NCBI GenBank assembly: GCA_040380145.1
Contig: JBEIJQ010000082.1
Location: 1 to 13,444, forward strand
Length of the DNA: 13,444 bases
Direction of reading: 5' to 3'
From: JBEIJQ01 sp040380145
Lineage (GTDB): Bacteria; Bacteroidota; Bacteroidia; Chitinophagales; Saprospiraceae
Under the pieces are notes generated by a model, which did not search any database, was not told the origin of the DNA, and saw only the letters and a program-made list of their open reading frames with translations. This document shows, piece by piece, positions 6,867 through 13,387 of this stretch (position 1 is its first letter; each line of letters starts with the position of its first letter). The translations under genes were made by a program, and so were the position numbers.

Positions 6867-7925
6867 ATGTGGGGAAGCCCCTCGTTTTTTATGATCGTCG
6901 TTATGTCCCGTTGCTGCGTTTTGTCCGCCCTTTGCGCGCTCGGTTGTTGGCTGCCTTTGTCGCTCCACGGCCAACCGCCCTTTTTTGCCCTCGGCGGTGC
7001 AGCCCAACACGACGAACATTGCTATCGGTTGACTTCCGAAGACAGTCTCCATCAAGCGTCGGCGCTCTGGTGTTCGGTTCCGGTGGAATTCGACGACATG
7101 TTCGACCTGCGTTTCTTGTTATATCTGGGATGTGAAAAAACCGGAGGCGAGGGTATGGCGTTTGTGATGCACGCAGCCCCCGACAGCACCGCATTCTTGG
7201 GATGTCCGGGCCTTGCGCTCGGTTATGCCCCTTTGGTTTCCGCTTCTTGTGCTGTGCCCCAGCCGTCGCTGTCGGTGGAAATAGACACCCGTTGCGATGG
7301 GCCGGGCCTACCTTGGGAAATGGCCGGCGACCATTTGGCGCTTTGCCGGAACGGTGTCTTTTGGACCCCGCTGTTGCCGCCCGTGCAACTGTCCACAGTG
7401 GGCGGAGGCATGCGGGATTGCGGATACCATTCTTTCCGGGTCGCTTGGAAGCCCTCCGAGAACATTCTTCGCGTGTGGTTCGACGAGCAGCTGAAGATCA
7501 GTTATCCCACCCAATTGGGCAAAGATTTCTTTGCGGGCCACCGCCGCGCTTGGTTCGGCTTCACGGCCTCTACCGGCAAGTTCGCCTCCACGCAGATGTT
7601 GTGCGTGCGGTCCATTACCTTGGAAATAGACCAAGAGGCCCGCGACAAACGGCATTTCCAGGACGGTGTGTTCGTGCTGCCCATGCCGGACGAGAACAAG
7701 ATCGGGTTCGATTTCGATTTCGTGAAGTCCCAGAATGTCCAGATCGATCTCTATTCGCCCAACGGAAGCCTTATACGTTCGGAAACGCTCAAGGGCGTGA
7801 CCAAACTCGGGCACCAACTTTCCGTGCAGGGACTGCCCAGTGGGGTGTACTATGTGTCGGTGACCAACGGCCGACAGCAGCGGGTGGCCAGAAAAATCCT
7901 GTACATCGCGCAACCCAAGACCTGA
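6867..7925 (+). CDS. Secreted L-type-lectin-like protein with T9SS C-terminal sorting domain
   Basis: This is a 352-residue predicted extracellular or cell-surface carbohydrate-binding protein. From the ATG at 6867 a hydrophobic signal segment (about residues 9-35, ending SLHG before Gln36) directs Sec export. ATG 6903 would give a tighter signal peptide and remains possible. Residues about 40-262 resemble a legume/L-type lectin jelly-roll: FDLRFLLYLG, GGEGMAFVMH (the 'GDGxAF' strand), PSLSVEIDTRCDG followed by GDHLAL (the usual metal/sugar-site strand) and WFGFTASTG near the end. Residues about 285-348 form a short Ig-like sandwich: VQIDLYSPNGSLI, then LPSGVYYVSVTNGRQQR and ARKILYI. This is a typical type A T9SS sorting tail that targets cargo through the type IX secretion system. 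The lectin part is cysteine-rich, unusual for a legume lectin fold and suggestive of disulfides. Its ligand is unknown. Confidence 0.78.
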   Translation: MWGSPSFFMIVVMSRCCVLSALCALGCWLPLSLHGQPPFFALGGAAQHDEHCYRLTSEDSLHQASALWCSVPVEFDDMFDLRFLLYLGCEKTGGEGMAFVMHAAPDSTAFLGCPGLALGYAPLVSASCAVPQPSLSVEIDTRCDGPGLPWEMAGDHLALCRNGVFWTPLLPPVQLSTVGGGMRDCGYHSFRVAWKPSENILRVWFDEQLKISYPTQLGKDFFAGHRRAWFGFTASTGKFASTQMLCVRSITLEIDQEARDKRHFQDGVFVLPMPDENKIGFDFDFVKSQNVQIDLYSPNGSLIRSETLKGVTKLGHQLSVQGLPSGVYYVSVTNGRQQRVARKILYIAQPKT

Positions 7926-8669
7926 TCATTTTCCCCAAAGAATCCGCGCACGGTCCAAGTCCTCGGGGGTATCGATGCCCATCGTGAGCCGTCCGGTCTC
8001 GCAGACCCCGATCGGCAGCCCGTTTTCCAGCCAGCGCAACTGTTCCAGCGATTCCATTTCTTCCAAAGTGGTGGGGGCCATTTTGGCCATGGCAGCCAAA
8101 GTGTCGCCCCGAAAAGCGTACAGCCCGATGTGCCGATAAAAGTGTCCTTGTTGTAGCCAATCGGAAAGCGGTACGCCCCGCAGATGGGGAACCGGACTAC
8201 GGCTGAAATAGAGCGCCCGACGCCCGCCGTCGCCGACCACGGCTTTTACCACATGCGGGTTTTCCAGTTCTTCGACCGAGGAGATCCGGTGAACGAGGGT
8301 TCCCACGCTAAAATCGGTATTATCCCGCATGAACCGGCCGAGGGCCATCAATTGCTCGGGGCCGACAAATGGCTCGTCGCCCTGTACATTCACCACCAGC
8401 TCGAATCCGCCGCCCAATTTTTCCAGGGCCTCGGCACAGCGATCGGTTCCCGAAAGGTGCTTCTCGGAGGTCATCACCGCACGCCCCCCAAAAGCCTCCA
8501 CGGCCAGCCGTATCCGATCGTCGTCGGTGGCCACCGCTACCGTCTCTACATCCGGACAGGCCGAAACTGCCTCGTACACCCGCTGGATCAAGGGTTTTCC
8601 GCCGAGATCGGCCAACGGCTTGCCGGGAAGGCGGCTCGACGCGTACCGCGCCGGGATCAAAACGAGCAT
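7926..8669 (-). CDS. kdsB: 3-deoxy-manno-octulosonate cytidylyltransferase (CMP-KDO synthetase)
   Basis: This is a 247-residue cytoplasmic enzyme that activates KDO with CTP to CMP-KDO for addition to lipid A, the first sugar step of LPS inner-core assembly. Visible family motifs are LIPARYASSRLPGKPL at the N-terminus (nucleotide-binding loop), VATDDDRI, SGTDRCAEAL, VVNVQGDEPFV (metal and nucleotide contact), LYFSRSPVPH, HIGLYAFR, LEQLRWLENG and GIDTPEDLDRA at the end. Length matches the usual 245-255 aa. The ATG at 8669 places the first strand correctly; the open frame extends 31 codons upstream to 8762 but that part is AT-rich and unlike the family. The gene is monocistronic as far as can be seen. 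Its TGA stop abuts the lectin gene's TGA stop on the other strand, with no hairpin terminator between them. Confidence 0.95.
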   Translation of the reverse strand: MLVLIPARYASSRLPGKPLADLGGKPLIQRVYEAVSACPDVETVAVATDDDRIRLAVEAFGGRAVMTSEKHLSGTDRCAEALEKLGGGFELVVNVQGDEPFVGPEQLMALGRFMRDNTDFSVGTLVHRISSVEELENPHVVKAVVGDGGRRALYFSRSPVPHLRGVPLSDWLQQGHFYRHIGLYAFRGDTLAAMAKMAPTTLEEMESLEQLRWLENGLPIGVCETGRLTMGIDTPEDLDRARILWGK

Positions 8670-8716
8670 GGAAAATTTTTTTCTGAAAAAAAAGAGTGAA
8701 CTGTTTGTCTTCGATG

Positions 8717-8724
8717 CAAATAAA
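8717..8724 (-). promoter_or_regulatory. Possible -7 promoter box for kdsB
   Basis: The minus strand reads TTTATTTG, one mismatch from TAnnTTTG, 47 bases upstream of the kdsB ATG. No -33 element is evident. The 195 bp between kdsB and the divergent small secreted-protein gene (8670-8864) are strongly AT-rich with many A and T runs and hold both promoters but no gene that I can support. Confidence 0.25.
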
Positions 8725-8799
8725 ACGATAAATCGTCGGACGCACCCGTTTGGGGCTTTCAAAAAAAAATTAGATTCGGATGTTTTTTGTAAAAAATCT

Positions 8800-8807
8800 T
8801 ATTTTTG
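8800..8807 (+). promoter_or_regulatory. Bacteroidota -7 promoter box for the TIMP-like gene
   Basis: TATTTTTG matches TAnnTTTG exactly and lies 57 bases before the ATG at 8865, in very AT-rich DNA. A TTTG at 8786-8789 is too close to act as the -33 element. An AT-rich 5' leader of about 50 bases is predicted. Confidence 0.45.
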
Positions 8808-8864
8808 AAAAATATTTGAGTTTTGTGCCAAAAATATCTTTTTATAAAAAATTATATTTTGAAT

Positions 8865-9377
8865 ATGCTGAAAAAACTTCTCTTTCTACCGATTGCAATC
8901 ATCTGCCTGCTTTCCTTCACGGTTTCCCGCGTGGAACCGCCATGTACCTGCCAGCACAGCGGTGCATTTCTGACGGTGGCGCCCCAATCGCGTCTGGTGG
9001 CATTGGTCAAGATCAAGGAGCATTACCTGTACACCGATGAGAACGATCGGCCGGTGCCCATGTCCATGGAAGTGGAGTTGATAGATGTGTACAAGGGAAA
9101 AGAAGACCGCGATCACATCATCGTGTGGGGGAATGCGGGCAATATGTGCCGTCCGGACATTTCGGTTTTCCGCAAAGAAAACTACTATGTGATGGCTTTT
9201 GAGGCGACCGGCGGCAATCCGATCTACGACGAGCCCAACAACGATTACGCCATTTCGATTTGCGGCCATCATTGGCTGACCGTCGAAGATTTCGATGCTC
9301 AACAGGCCAATGGGCAAGTGACCGACGAGCGCAACGCCATGGCTCTTTCGGAACTCAAAGTGGCCTTGGCGCCCTGA
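8865..9377 (+). CDS. Small exported protein with TIMP/NTR-like cysteine pattern
   Basis: This is a 170-residue protein of no assigned function. The ATG at 8865 gives a good Sec signal peptide (MLKKLLFLPIAIICLLSFTV); the upstream ATG at 8823 would place an unrelated segment before it. The mature part begins near PPCTC (Cys27, Cys29). It continues with a strand VALVKIKEHYLY, then MEVELIDVYKGKEDRDHIIV, Cys95 (GNMCRPD), ENYYVMAFEA and Cys133 (ISICGHHW). A C-x-C start, the 'hxVhxVaKG' strand, a middle cysteine before a 'Y-hhh' strand and a late cysteine form the pattern seen in bacterial tissue-inhibitor-of-metalloproteinase/netrin (OB-fold) domains. The fold assignment is therefore plausible but rests on pattern alone. 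The protein is likely periplasmic or extracellular. It converges on the DUF5682 gene with 50 bp between stops. Confidence 0.6.
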   Translation: MLKKLLFLPIAIICLLSFTVSRVEPPCTCQHSGAFLTVAPQSRLVALVKIKEHYLYTDENDRPVPMSMEVELIDVYKGKEDRDHIIVWGNAGNMCRPDISVFRKENYYVMAFEATGGNPIYDEPNNDYAISICGHHWLTVEDFDAQQANGQVTDERNAMALSELKVALAP

Positions 9378-9427
9378 TTTTTTTCTGAAAAGTATCCCTT
9401 AGAGCGGGATTCCTGTTTCCGGCAGTT

Positions 9428-11659
9428 TCAAGGGAACATTTTGAGAAGCCCCCCCAGTGCGATGCGAGCCCTCTCCGCGTCGTATCCTTCTATGGATAGA
9501 TCGTCCGAACGGGATTCCTGTCCGGACGGGACGGTCCCGCTGGCCAACTCCAGCATTTTGCGGCGTTCGACGGGCTGATATTTGGAAAAAGTCCGGCGCA
9601 GCAGCGGCAGTACCATTTGGAAGCCTTCGTCGTCCAGCCGTCCGACCCAGTCGTCCACCAGCGTCCACAGTTCGCGGTGGTGGATCAGCAGCAGCCCCGA
9701 TCCGTGCAGGAATCCGTCCAGCCAGGCGGCGGCTTTCGGTGCCCCGTTGACGGGCGAAAGCGCCAGTCCCGCGCGGGTGGCCGTTTGTTCGGTCCCCAAC
9801 AATTGTGCGTCGAACAGCAGCCGGTTGCATGCTCCGTTCAGCAGGGGGTGGATGCCGGGATCGGCAGAGAGGGCTTGCAGGGCGCGTTCCCATTGAATGC
9901 GGTGGGCGGGATCGTTGAGCAGGGCGATGGCCCGGTGGGCCCGCAGAAAAGTCGCCAAACGCTCCGCGGCCACACCGTCGTCGATCCCCGAAAAGGCTGC
10001 AGACAGACCGATCGTGATGCGCGGCACCAATTGCTCGAGGATGGCGGCGATGCTCTCCCGGTCGGTGCCGCGCACGTCGCCGTAGCGGTAAACGTCCACG
10101 AGCGGGGGCATCGCTTCGAGCAGCTGCACCACGTCCCGTGTGAGGGAGGCCAGGTCGCGCAGGCGGTCCGAAAGCCGGCCGATGGCGAAGGGCAGGTGGG
10201 CCAAAAGGGATTTTTTCAGCAGTTCGGTGACTTCCGACAAAAACTCGAGCGAGCCGGCGCGGTCGAGCACAAAGGCCGTGGCGGCGGATTCCACCGTGTT
10301 GCCCCACATGCCCGCTTCGATCAGGTTGAGCGAAAACTCCGGTTTCCAGCTCAGTGTCCAGGTTTCGCGGAAAGTCCCCTTGCCTTTGTTCCCGTTTTCG
10401 GCCAGTGTGCCCCAAGGGATCCCGAGGAGCACGAGCCGATGCAGGAAACGGCTTTTTTCCAACTGGGGGCTTTCCCGCAGATCCAGTTCGAGGAGCTTGT
10501 CTTGAGTTTGTGAAGGATCGAGCCGCAACTGTTTGCACCGCTGCCGGAAATCTTCTTGCAGGGGCACGACCGGAATTTCCGACGGCACTTCGCCGTATCC
10601 GTCGCCGACGATCAATTTTTTTTCCACCAGGGAAAAAGCCGTGTCGTATCCTGCGCAAAAGACCGAAACGGCCGCTTCGCGCAACTCGTCGATGCCGGGC
10701 AGGGAATGTCCCCTCATCGAGGCGAGGGCTTCGGCCAGCCGCACCGCTTCGATGGCATGGGCCGAACTGGCGTCGAAATCCTCGGCCCGCAGCAGTTGGG
10801 CGGTGCGCACCATCCATTCCCGGACGGCCGATTCCCGGTCGTTGAAGAGCATCCGGTACCATGCGGGCGAAACCACGCCGGCGCCGTAGCCGCTTCCGCG
10901 CGAGATCCGCTCGTAGCTCCAGGGCACCCAAGTGGCCGCCACTTTGACTTTTTTGGGCACTTTGCACAGCGCAGCGTCTTCTTTTTCGCGGAAACTGTCG
11001 GGATCGAGCTGTGGACCGTGCCAGGCACCGCAGACCACGGCGATGTTTTGGAACATTTCGCGGCGGGCCGTTCGGATGGCTTGGCGCATGTGCGCCTCCC
11101 GTCGGAGGGTGAGCGGCGATTCGGGCGGGTTCAGTTCGTGGCGCAGCGTGCCCATCAGTTCTTGGACGGCCTGGAAAACATCGCGGTTTTCAGGACCGCG
11201 CTCGAAGGAGGCCTCCCACCACCGCTCGCTGTCGGAGTATCCGGCCAAACGGGCCAAATGCCCCAACGGATCGGCGATCAGGGCGGCCAGTTCGGGTTCA
11301 CGGGCGGCGATTTCGGGCGGCAGTTCGTCCCTTTCCTCCGGAGGCAGTGCGTACTGGACGCCCATCGGAAGGTCGAAGTGCCGTACGGGGATGCGCTTTT
11401 GCCGGGCATATCGGATGGCGATCCATTCGGGCGAAAACTCCGTGAACGGATAATAACTGGCCTGTTTCAGATCGACCGGATTGTAAACCAAGATGGCCAC
11501 CGGCGGTTTGAGGTCGGGGTGGCCCACATAGTGCAGGATATCGTCGGCTTCGGGCGGCCCTTCCACCAACACGATGTCGGGGGCCATTTCCTCCAACGCC
11601 CGTTGGAGGTTTCGGGCCGAACCGGGCCCGTGGTGCCGTATGCCGAAAATGCGGATCAA
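9428..11659 (-). CDS. DUF5682-family protein, partner of the MoxR-like ATPase
   Basis: This is a large cytoplasmic protein of about 743 residues with no signal peptide or membrane helix. I recognise the opening IRIFGIRHHGPGSARNL, the segment VLVEGPPEADDIL, the motif YPFTEFSPEWIAIRYARQ, and FQNIAVVCGAWHGPQL as DUF5682. Conserved-looking polar residues (His9-His10, Glu33, Asp96, His190, His214, counted from the chosen start) are spaced as in EreA/ChaN/TraB-type enzymes, so a hydrolase-like N-terminal domain (about 1-220) is inferred. The rest is mainly helical with no motif I can name. The start is uncertain: TTG at 11659 begins exactly at the family's first strand, 20 bp after the ATPase stop, whereas GTG at 11719 would add 20 residues and overlap the ATPase gene by 40 bp. 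No ATG is available. Close coupling to the ATPase gene indicates joint function. Confidence 0.82.
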   Translation of the reverse strand: MIRIFGIRHHGPGSARNLQRALEEMAPDIVLVEGPPEADDILHYVGHPDLKPPVAILVYNPVDLKQASYYPFTEFSPEWIAIRYARQKRIPVRHFDLPMGVQYALPPEERDELPPEIAAREPELAALIADPLGHLARLAGYSDSERWWEASFERGPENRDVFQAVQELMGTLRHELNPPESPLTLRREAHMRQAIRTARREMFQNIAVVCGAWHGPQLDPDSFREKEDAALCKVPKKVKVAATWVPWSYERISRGSGYGAGVVSPAWYRMLFNDRESAVREWMVRTAQLLRAEDFDASSAHAIEAVRLAEALASMRGHSLPGIDELREAAVSVFCAGYDTAFSLVEKKLIVGDGYGEVPSEIPVVPLQEDFRQRCKQLRLDPSQTQDKLLELDLRESPQLEKSRFLHRLVLLGIPWGTLAENGNKGKGTFRETWTLSWKPEFSLNLIEAGMWGNTVESAATAFVLDRAGSLEFLSEVTELLKKSLLAHLPFAIGRLSDRLRDLASLTRDVVQLLEAMPPLVDVYRYGDVRGTDRESIAAILEQLVPRITIGLSAAFSGIDDGVAAERLATFLRAHRAIALLNDPAHRIQWERALQALSADPGIHPLLNGACNRLLFDAQLLGTEQTATRAGLALSPVNGAPKAAAWLDGFLHGSGLLLIHHRELWTLVDDWVGRLDDEGFQMVLPLLRRTFSKYQPVERRKMLELASGTVPSGQESRSDDLSIEGYDAERARIALGGLLKMFP

Positions 11660-11679
11660 GGTCGTCGGCTGAAATGTGC

Positions 11680-12756
11680 TCAGACGAGTTCGCGGCAGGC
11701 CTTGTACAGGTCGCGCCACTGCTCGCGTCCCTTCACGACCGTTTCGAGATATTCCTTCCAGACCGGCGCGTCTTGGACCGGATCTTTGACCACGGCCCCC
11801 ATGATTCCGGCGGCCAGGTCGTGTGCGCCGATCCGGCCTTCGCCGAAGTAAGCGGCCAGTGCCAGTCCGTTGTTGACCACGGAAATGGCTTCGGCCGTGC
11901 TGAGGGTCGCCGTGGGCGATTTGACCTTGGTCTTGCCTTCGAGGGTGGTGCCGCTGCGCAGTTCCCGGAAAATGGTCACCAGCCGGCGGATTTCTTCCAA
12001 AGGTGGTTTTTCCGCCGGGATTTCCAGTGCGCGGCCGGTTTTTTCCACCCGGGAGCGCACGATCTCCACTTCTTCCTCAAAAGATTGTGGCAGGGGCAGC
12101 ACCACGGTGTTGAAACGCCGCCGCAGAGCGCTCGACAGTTCGTTCACCCCCTTGTCGCGGTCGTTCGCCGTGGCAATAAGGTTGAACCCTTTTTGCGCCA
12201 GCACCTCACTGCCCAGTTCGGGGATCGGAAGCATTTTTTCGGAAAGCAGTGTGATGAGGGTGTCCTGCACATCGGCAGGGATCCTCGTGAGCTCTTCCAC
12301 GCGGGCGATCTTGCCCTGTTCCATGGCCCGCATCATCGGAGAAGCGACCAAGGCAGTGGGGGAGGGGCCTTCCGACAACAGGCGGGCGTAGTTCCAACCG
12401 TAGCGCAGCGAGTCCTCGTGGATGCCGGCGGTACCCTGCACCAACAAGGCGGAGGTGCCGCTGATCGCGGCGGCGATATGCTCCGATACCCAGGTTTTGG
12501 CCGTGCCCGGAACGCCCAACAGGAGCAGGGCCCGATCCGTGGCCAAGGTCGCCACGGCGATTTCCATCAGGCGGCGCTGGCCGAAATACTTGGGTTCGAT
12601 CTCGGTCCCGTCGGGCAGTTTCCCGCCCAAGAGGTAGGTGACCACGGATTGCGGCGACATCAGCCAGTTGGGCGGTTTGGGGCGGTCGTCCTGCTCGATC
12701 AGGGCACGCAGTTCGTGCGCATACAGGACCTCGGCGTGTGGGCGTAAGATGTTCAT
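11680..12756 (-). CDS. MoxR-like AAA+ ATPase
   Basis: This 358-residue cytoplasmic AAA+ protein belongs to the MoxR-like group of chaperone-type ATPases. The Walker A motif is GVPGTAKTW (residues 81-89, Lys87). The Walker B position reads KIARVEELTRIP (about 149-160) and carries Glu154-Glu155 where most AAA+ proteins have Asp-Glu. Sensor 1 is LIATAND (Asn198), followed by the arginine-rich ALRRRF (about 210-215) expected for the arginine finger. A C-terminal helical lid occupies about 255-358. MoxR ATPases usually form hexamers and remodel a partner, often a VWA-domain protein. The only neighbour in the same transcription unit here is the DUF5682 gene immediately downstream. The ATG at 12756 sits 16 bases after a perfect -7 promoter box. 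The ATPase call is very secure; the remodelled substrate is unknown. Confidence 0.93.
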   Translation of the reverse strand: MNILRPHAEVLYAHELRALIEQDDRPKPPNWLMSPQSVVTYLLGGKLPDGTEIEPKYFGQRRLMEIAVATLATDRALLLLGVPGTAKTWVSEHIAAAISGTSALLVQGTAGIHEDSLRYGWNYARLLSEGPSPTALVASPMMRAMEQGKIARVEELTRIPADVQDTLITLLSEKMLPIPELGSEVLAQKGFNLIATANDRDKGVNELSSALRRRFNTVVLPLPQSFEEEVEIVRSRVEKTGRALEIPAEKPPLEEIRRLVTIFRELRSGTTLEGKTKVKSPTATLSTAEAISVVNNGLALAAYFGEGRIGAHDLAAGIMGAVVKDPVQDAPVWKEYLETVVKGREQWRDLYKACRELV

Positions 12757-12772
12757 GTTGGGAGTTGTCGGG

Positions 12773-12780
12773 CAAAGTTA
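12773..12780 (-). promoter_or_regulatory. Bacteroidota -7 promoter box for the ATPase-DUF5682 unit
   Basis: The minus strand reads TAACTTTG, a perfect TAnnTTTG match, with its last base 17 positions before the ATG at 12756. This predicts a very short leader of roughly ten bases. It lies in the 88-bp divergent intergenic region shared with the DUF486 gene; no -33 TTG is obvious. Confidence 0.55.
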
Positions 12781-12831
12781 AGGGATCTGTCTATACTTGA
12801 CCGGATATATTATTGGTTCCGACCGCCTTGT

Positions 12832-12839
12832 TATTTTTG
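12832..12839 (+). promoter_or_regulatory. Bacteroidota -7 promoter box for the DUF486 gene
   Basis: TATTTTTG matches TAnnTTTG exactly and ends five bases before the ATG at 12845. A TTG at 12813-12815 lies 16 bases upstream of the box, slightly closer than the usual -33 spacing. The mRNA is predicted to be leaderless. The box also argues against the ATG at 12797 as the start. Confidence 0.55.
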
Positions 12840-12844
12840 CTCTT

Positions 12845-13213
12845 ATGAAACCCATCCTGACCATCCTGCTGCTGGTGTTGTCCAACGTCTTCATGATCGT
12901 GGCCTGGTACGGCCATTTGAAATTTTCCGAATGGAAATGGACCGAAAAGTGGGGATTGGGCGCGATCGTGCTGATCAGTTGGGGAATCGCCTTTTTTGAA
13001 TACTGCCTACAGGTGCCGGCCAATCGGATCGGTTTTCGGGGGAACGGCGGACCGTTTTCCCTGGTGGAACTGAAAGTCATGCAGGAAGCCATCACCTTGG
13101 TGGTCTTCATGGTTTTCACGCTGTTTTTTTTCAAGACGGAAACCATTCGCGCCAACCACCTCATCGGATTCGTATTTTTGGTGCTGGCGGTGTATTTTGT
13201 TTTCAAAAAATAG
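12845..13213 (+). CDS. DUF486 (DMT-like) small inner-membrane protein
   Basis: This is a 122-residue protein with four predicted membrane helices: about residues 3-21 (ILTILLLVLSNVFMIVAW), 36-56 (GLGAIVLISWGIAFFEYCLQ), 77-96 and 100-119 (LIGFVFLVLAVYFVF). The motif FEYCLQVPANRIGF after helix 2, then a Gly-rich GFRGNGGPFS loop and ELKVMQEAITL, are diagnostic of the DUF486 family, distantly related to small drug/metabolite transporters of the SMR/EmrE type. The length is typical of the family. No substrate has been established to my knowledge. The ATG at 12845 begins directly at helix 1; the longer frame from 12797 covers the promoter. The gene is divergent from the AAA+ ATPase, so the shared 88-bp region could couple their expression, but a functional link is not implied. 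Confidence 0.88.
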   Translation: MKPILTILLLVLSNVFMIVAWYGHLKFSEWKWTEKWGLGAIVLISWGIAFFEYCLQVPANRIGFRGNGGPFSLVELKVMQEAITLVVFMVFTLFFFKTETIRANHLIGFVFLVLAVYFVFKK

Positions 13214-13246
13214 CAGCGCGCCCGCTTGCCGGTCGCTTTGACAGAG

Positions 13247-13303
13247 AATTTTTATCCCAAAATTGTCATTGGGAAAAATTTCTAATGGCCGCTATTAGAA
13301 ATT
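13247..13303. repeat. Two overlapping, mutually exclusive inverted repeats downstream of DUF486
   Basis: The first hairpin pairs AATTTTT-AT-CCCAA (13247-13260) with TTGGGAAAAATT (13269-13280), twelve pairs with a two-base bulge and an eight-base loop. The second is a perfect ten-bp inverted repeat, AATTTCTAAT (13277-13286) with ATTAGAAATT (13294-13303), and a seven-base loop. They share bases 13277-13280 and so cannot both form. Read on the minus strand, the second is followed by T residues and could act as a weak terminator for a gene arriving from the right edge. Function is unproven. Confidence 0.6.
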
Positions 13304-13372
13304 GCCTATTGCAAAAAGCTGAAATACAGTTTAAAAAACACATTGAATTCGTCAAAAATCGAAGATCGACCT

Positions 13373-13387
13373 GTAAGAAATTCTTAC
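13373..13387. repeat. Short palindrome GTAAGAAATTCTTAC
   Basis: Seven-base arms, GTAAGAA and TTCTTAC, are separated by one central A. It could be a binding site for a dimeric regulator or a chance event in AT-rich DNA. It lies 160 bp past the DUF486 stop, with no assigned gene nearby. Confidence 0.4.

Noticed and set aside
9395..9435. TCCCTT/AAGGGA inverted repeat between the convergent TIMP-like and DUF5682 genes
   Set aside because: The arms are only six bases long with a 29-base loop and no T tail, so it is too weak to call a terminator.
9617..11851. Plus-strand open frames 9617-10513 and 10556-11851
   Set aside because: These are antisense to the DUF5682 and ATPase genes, rich in Gly/Arg/Phe/His, and lack any motif; the minus-strand genes carry family signatures.
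11674..12747. Plus-strand open frame of 357 codons
   Set aside because: It is antisense to the AAA+ gene, which has Walker A, Walker B, sensor and arginine-finger motifs.
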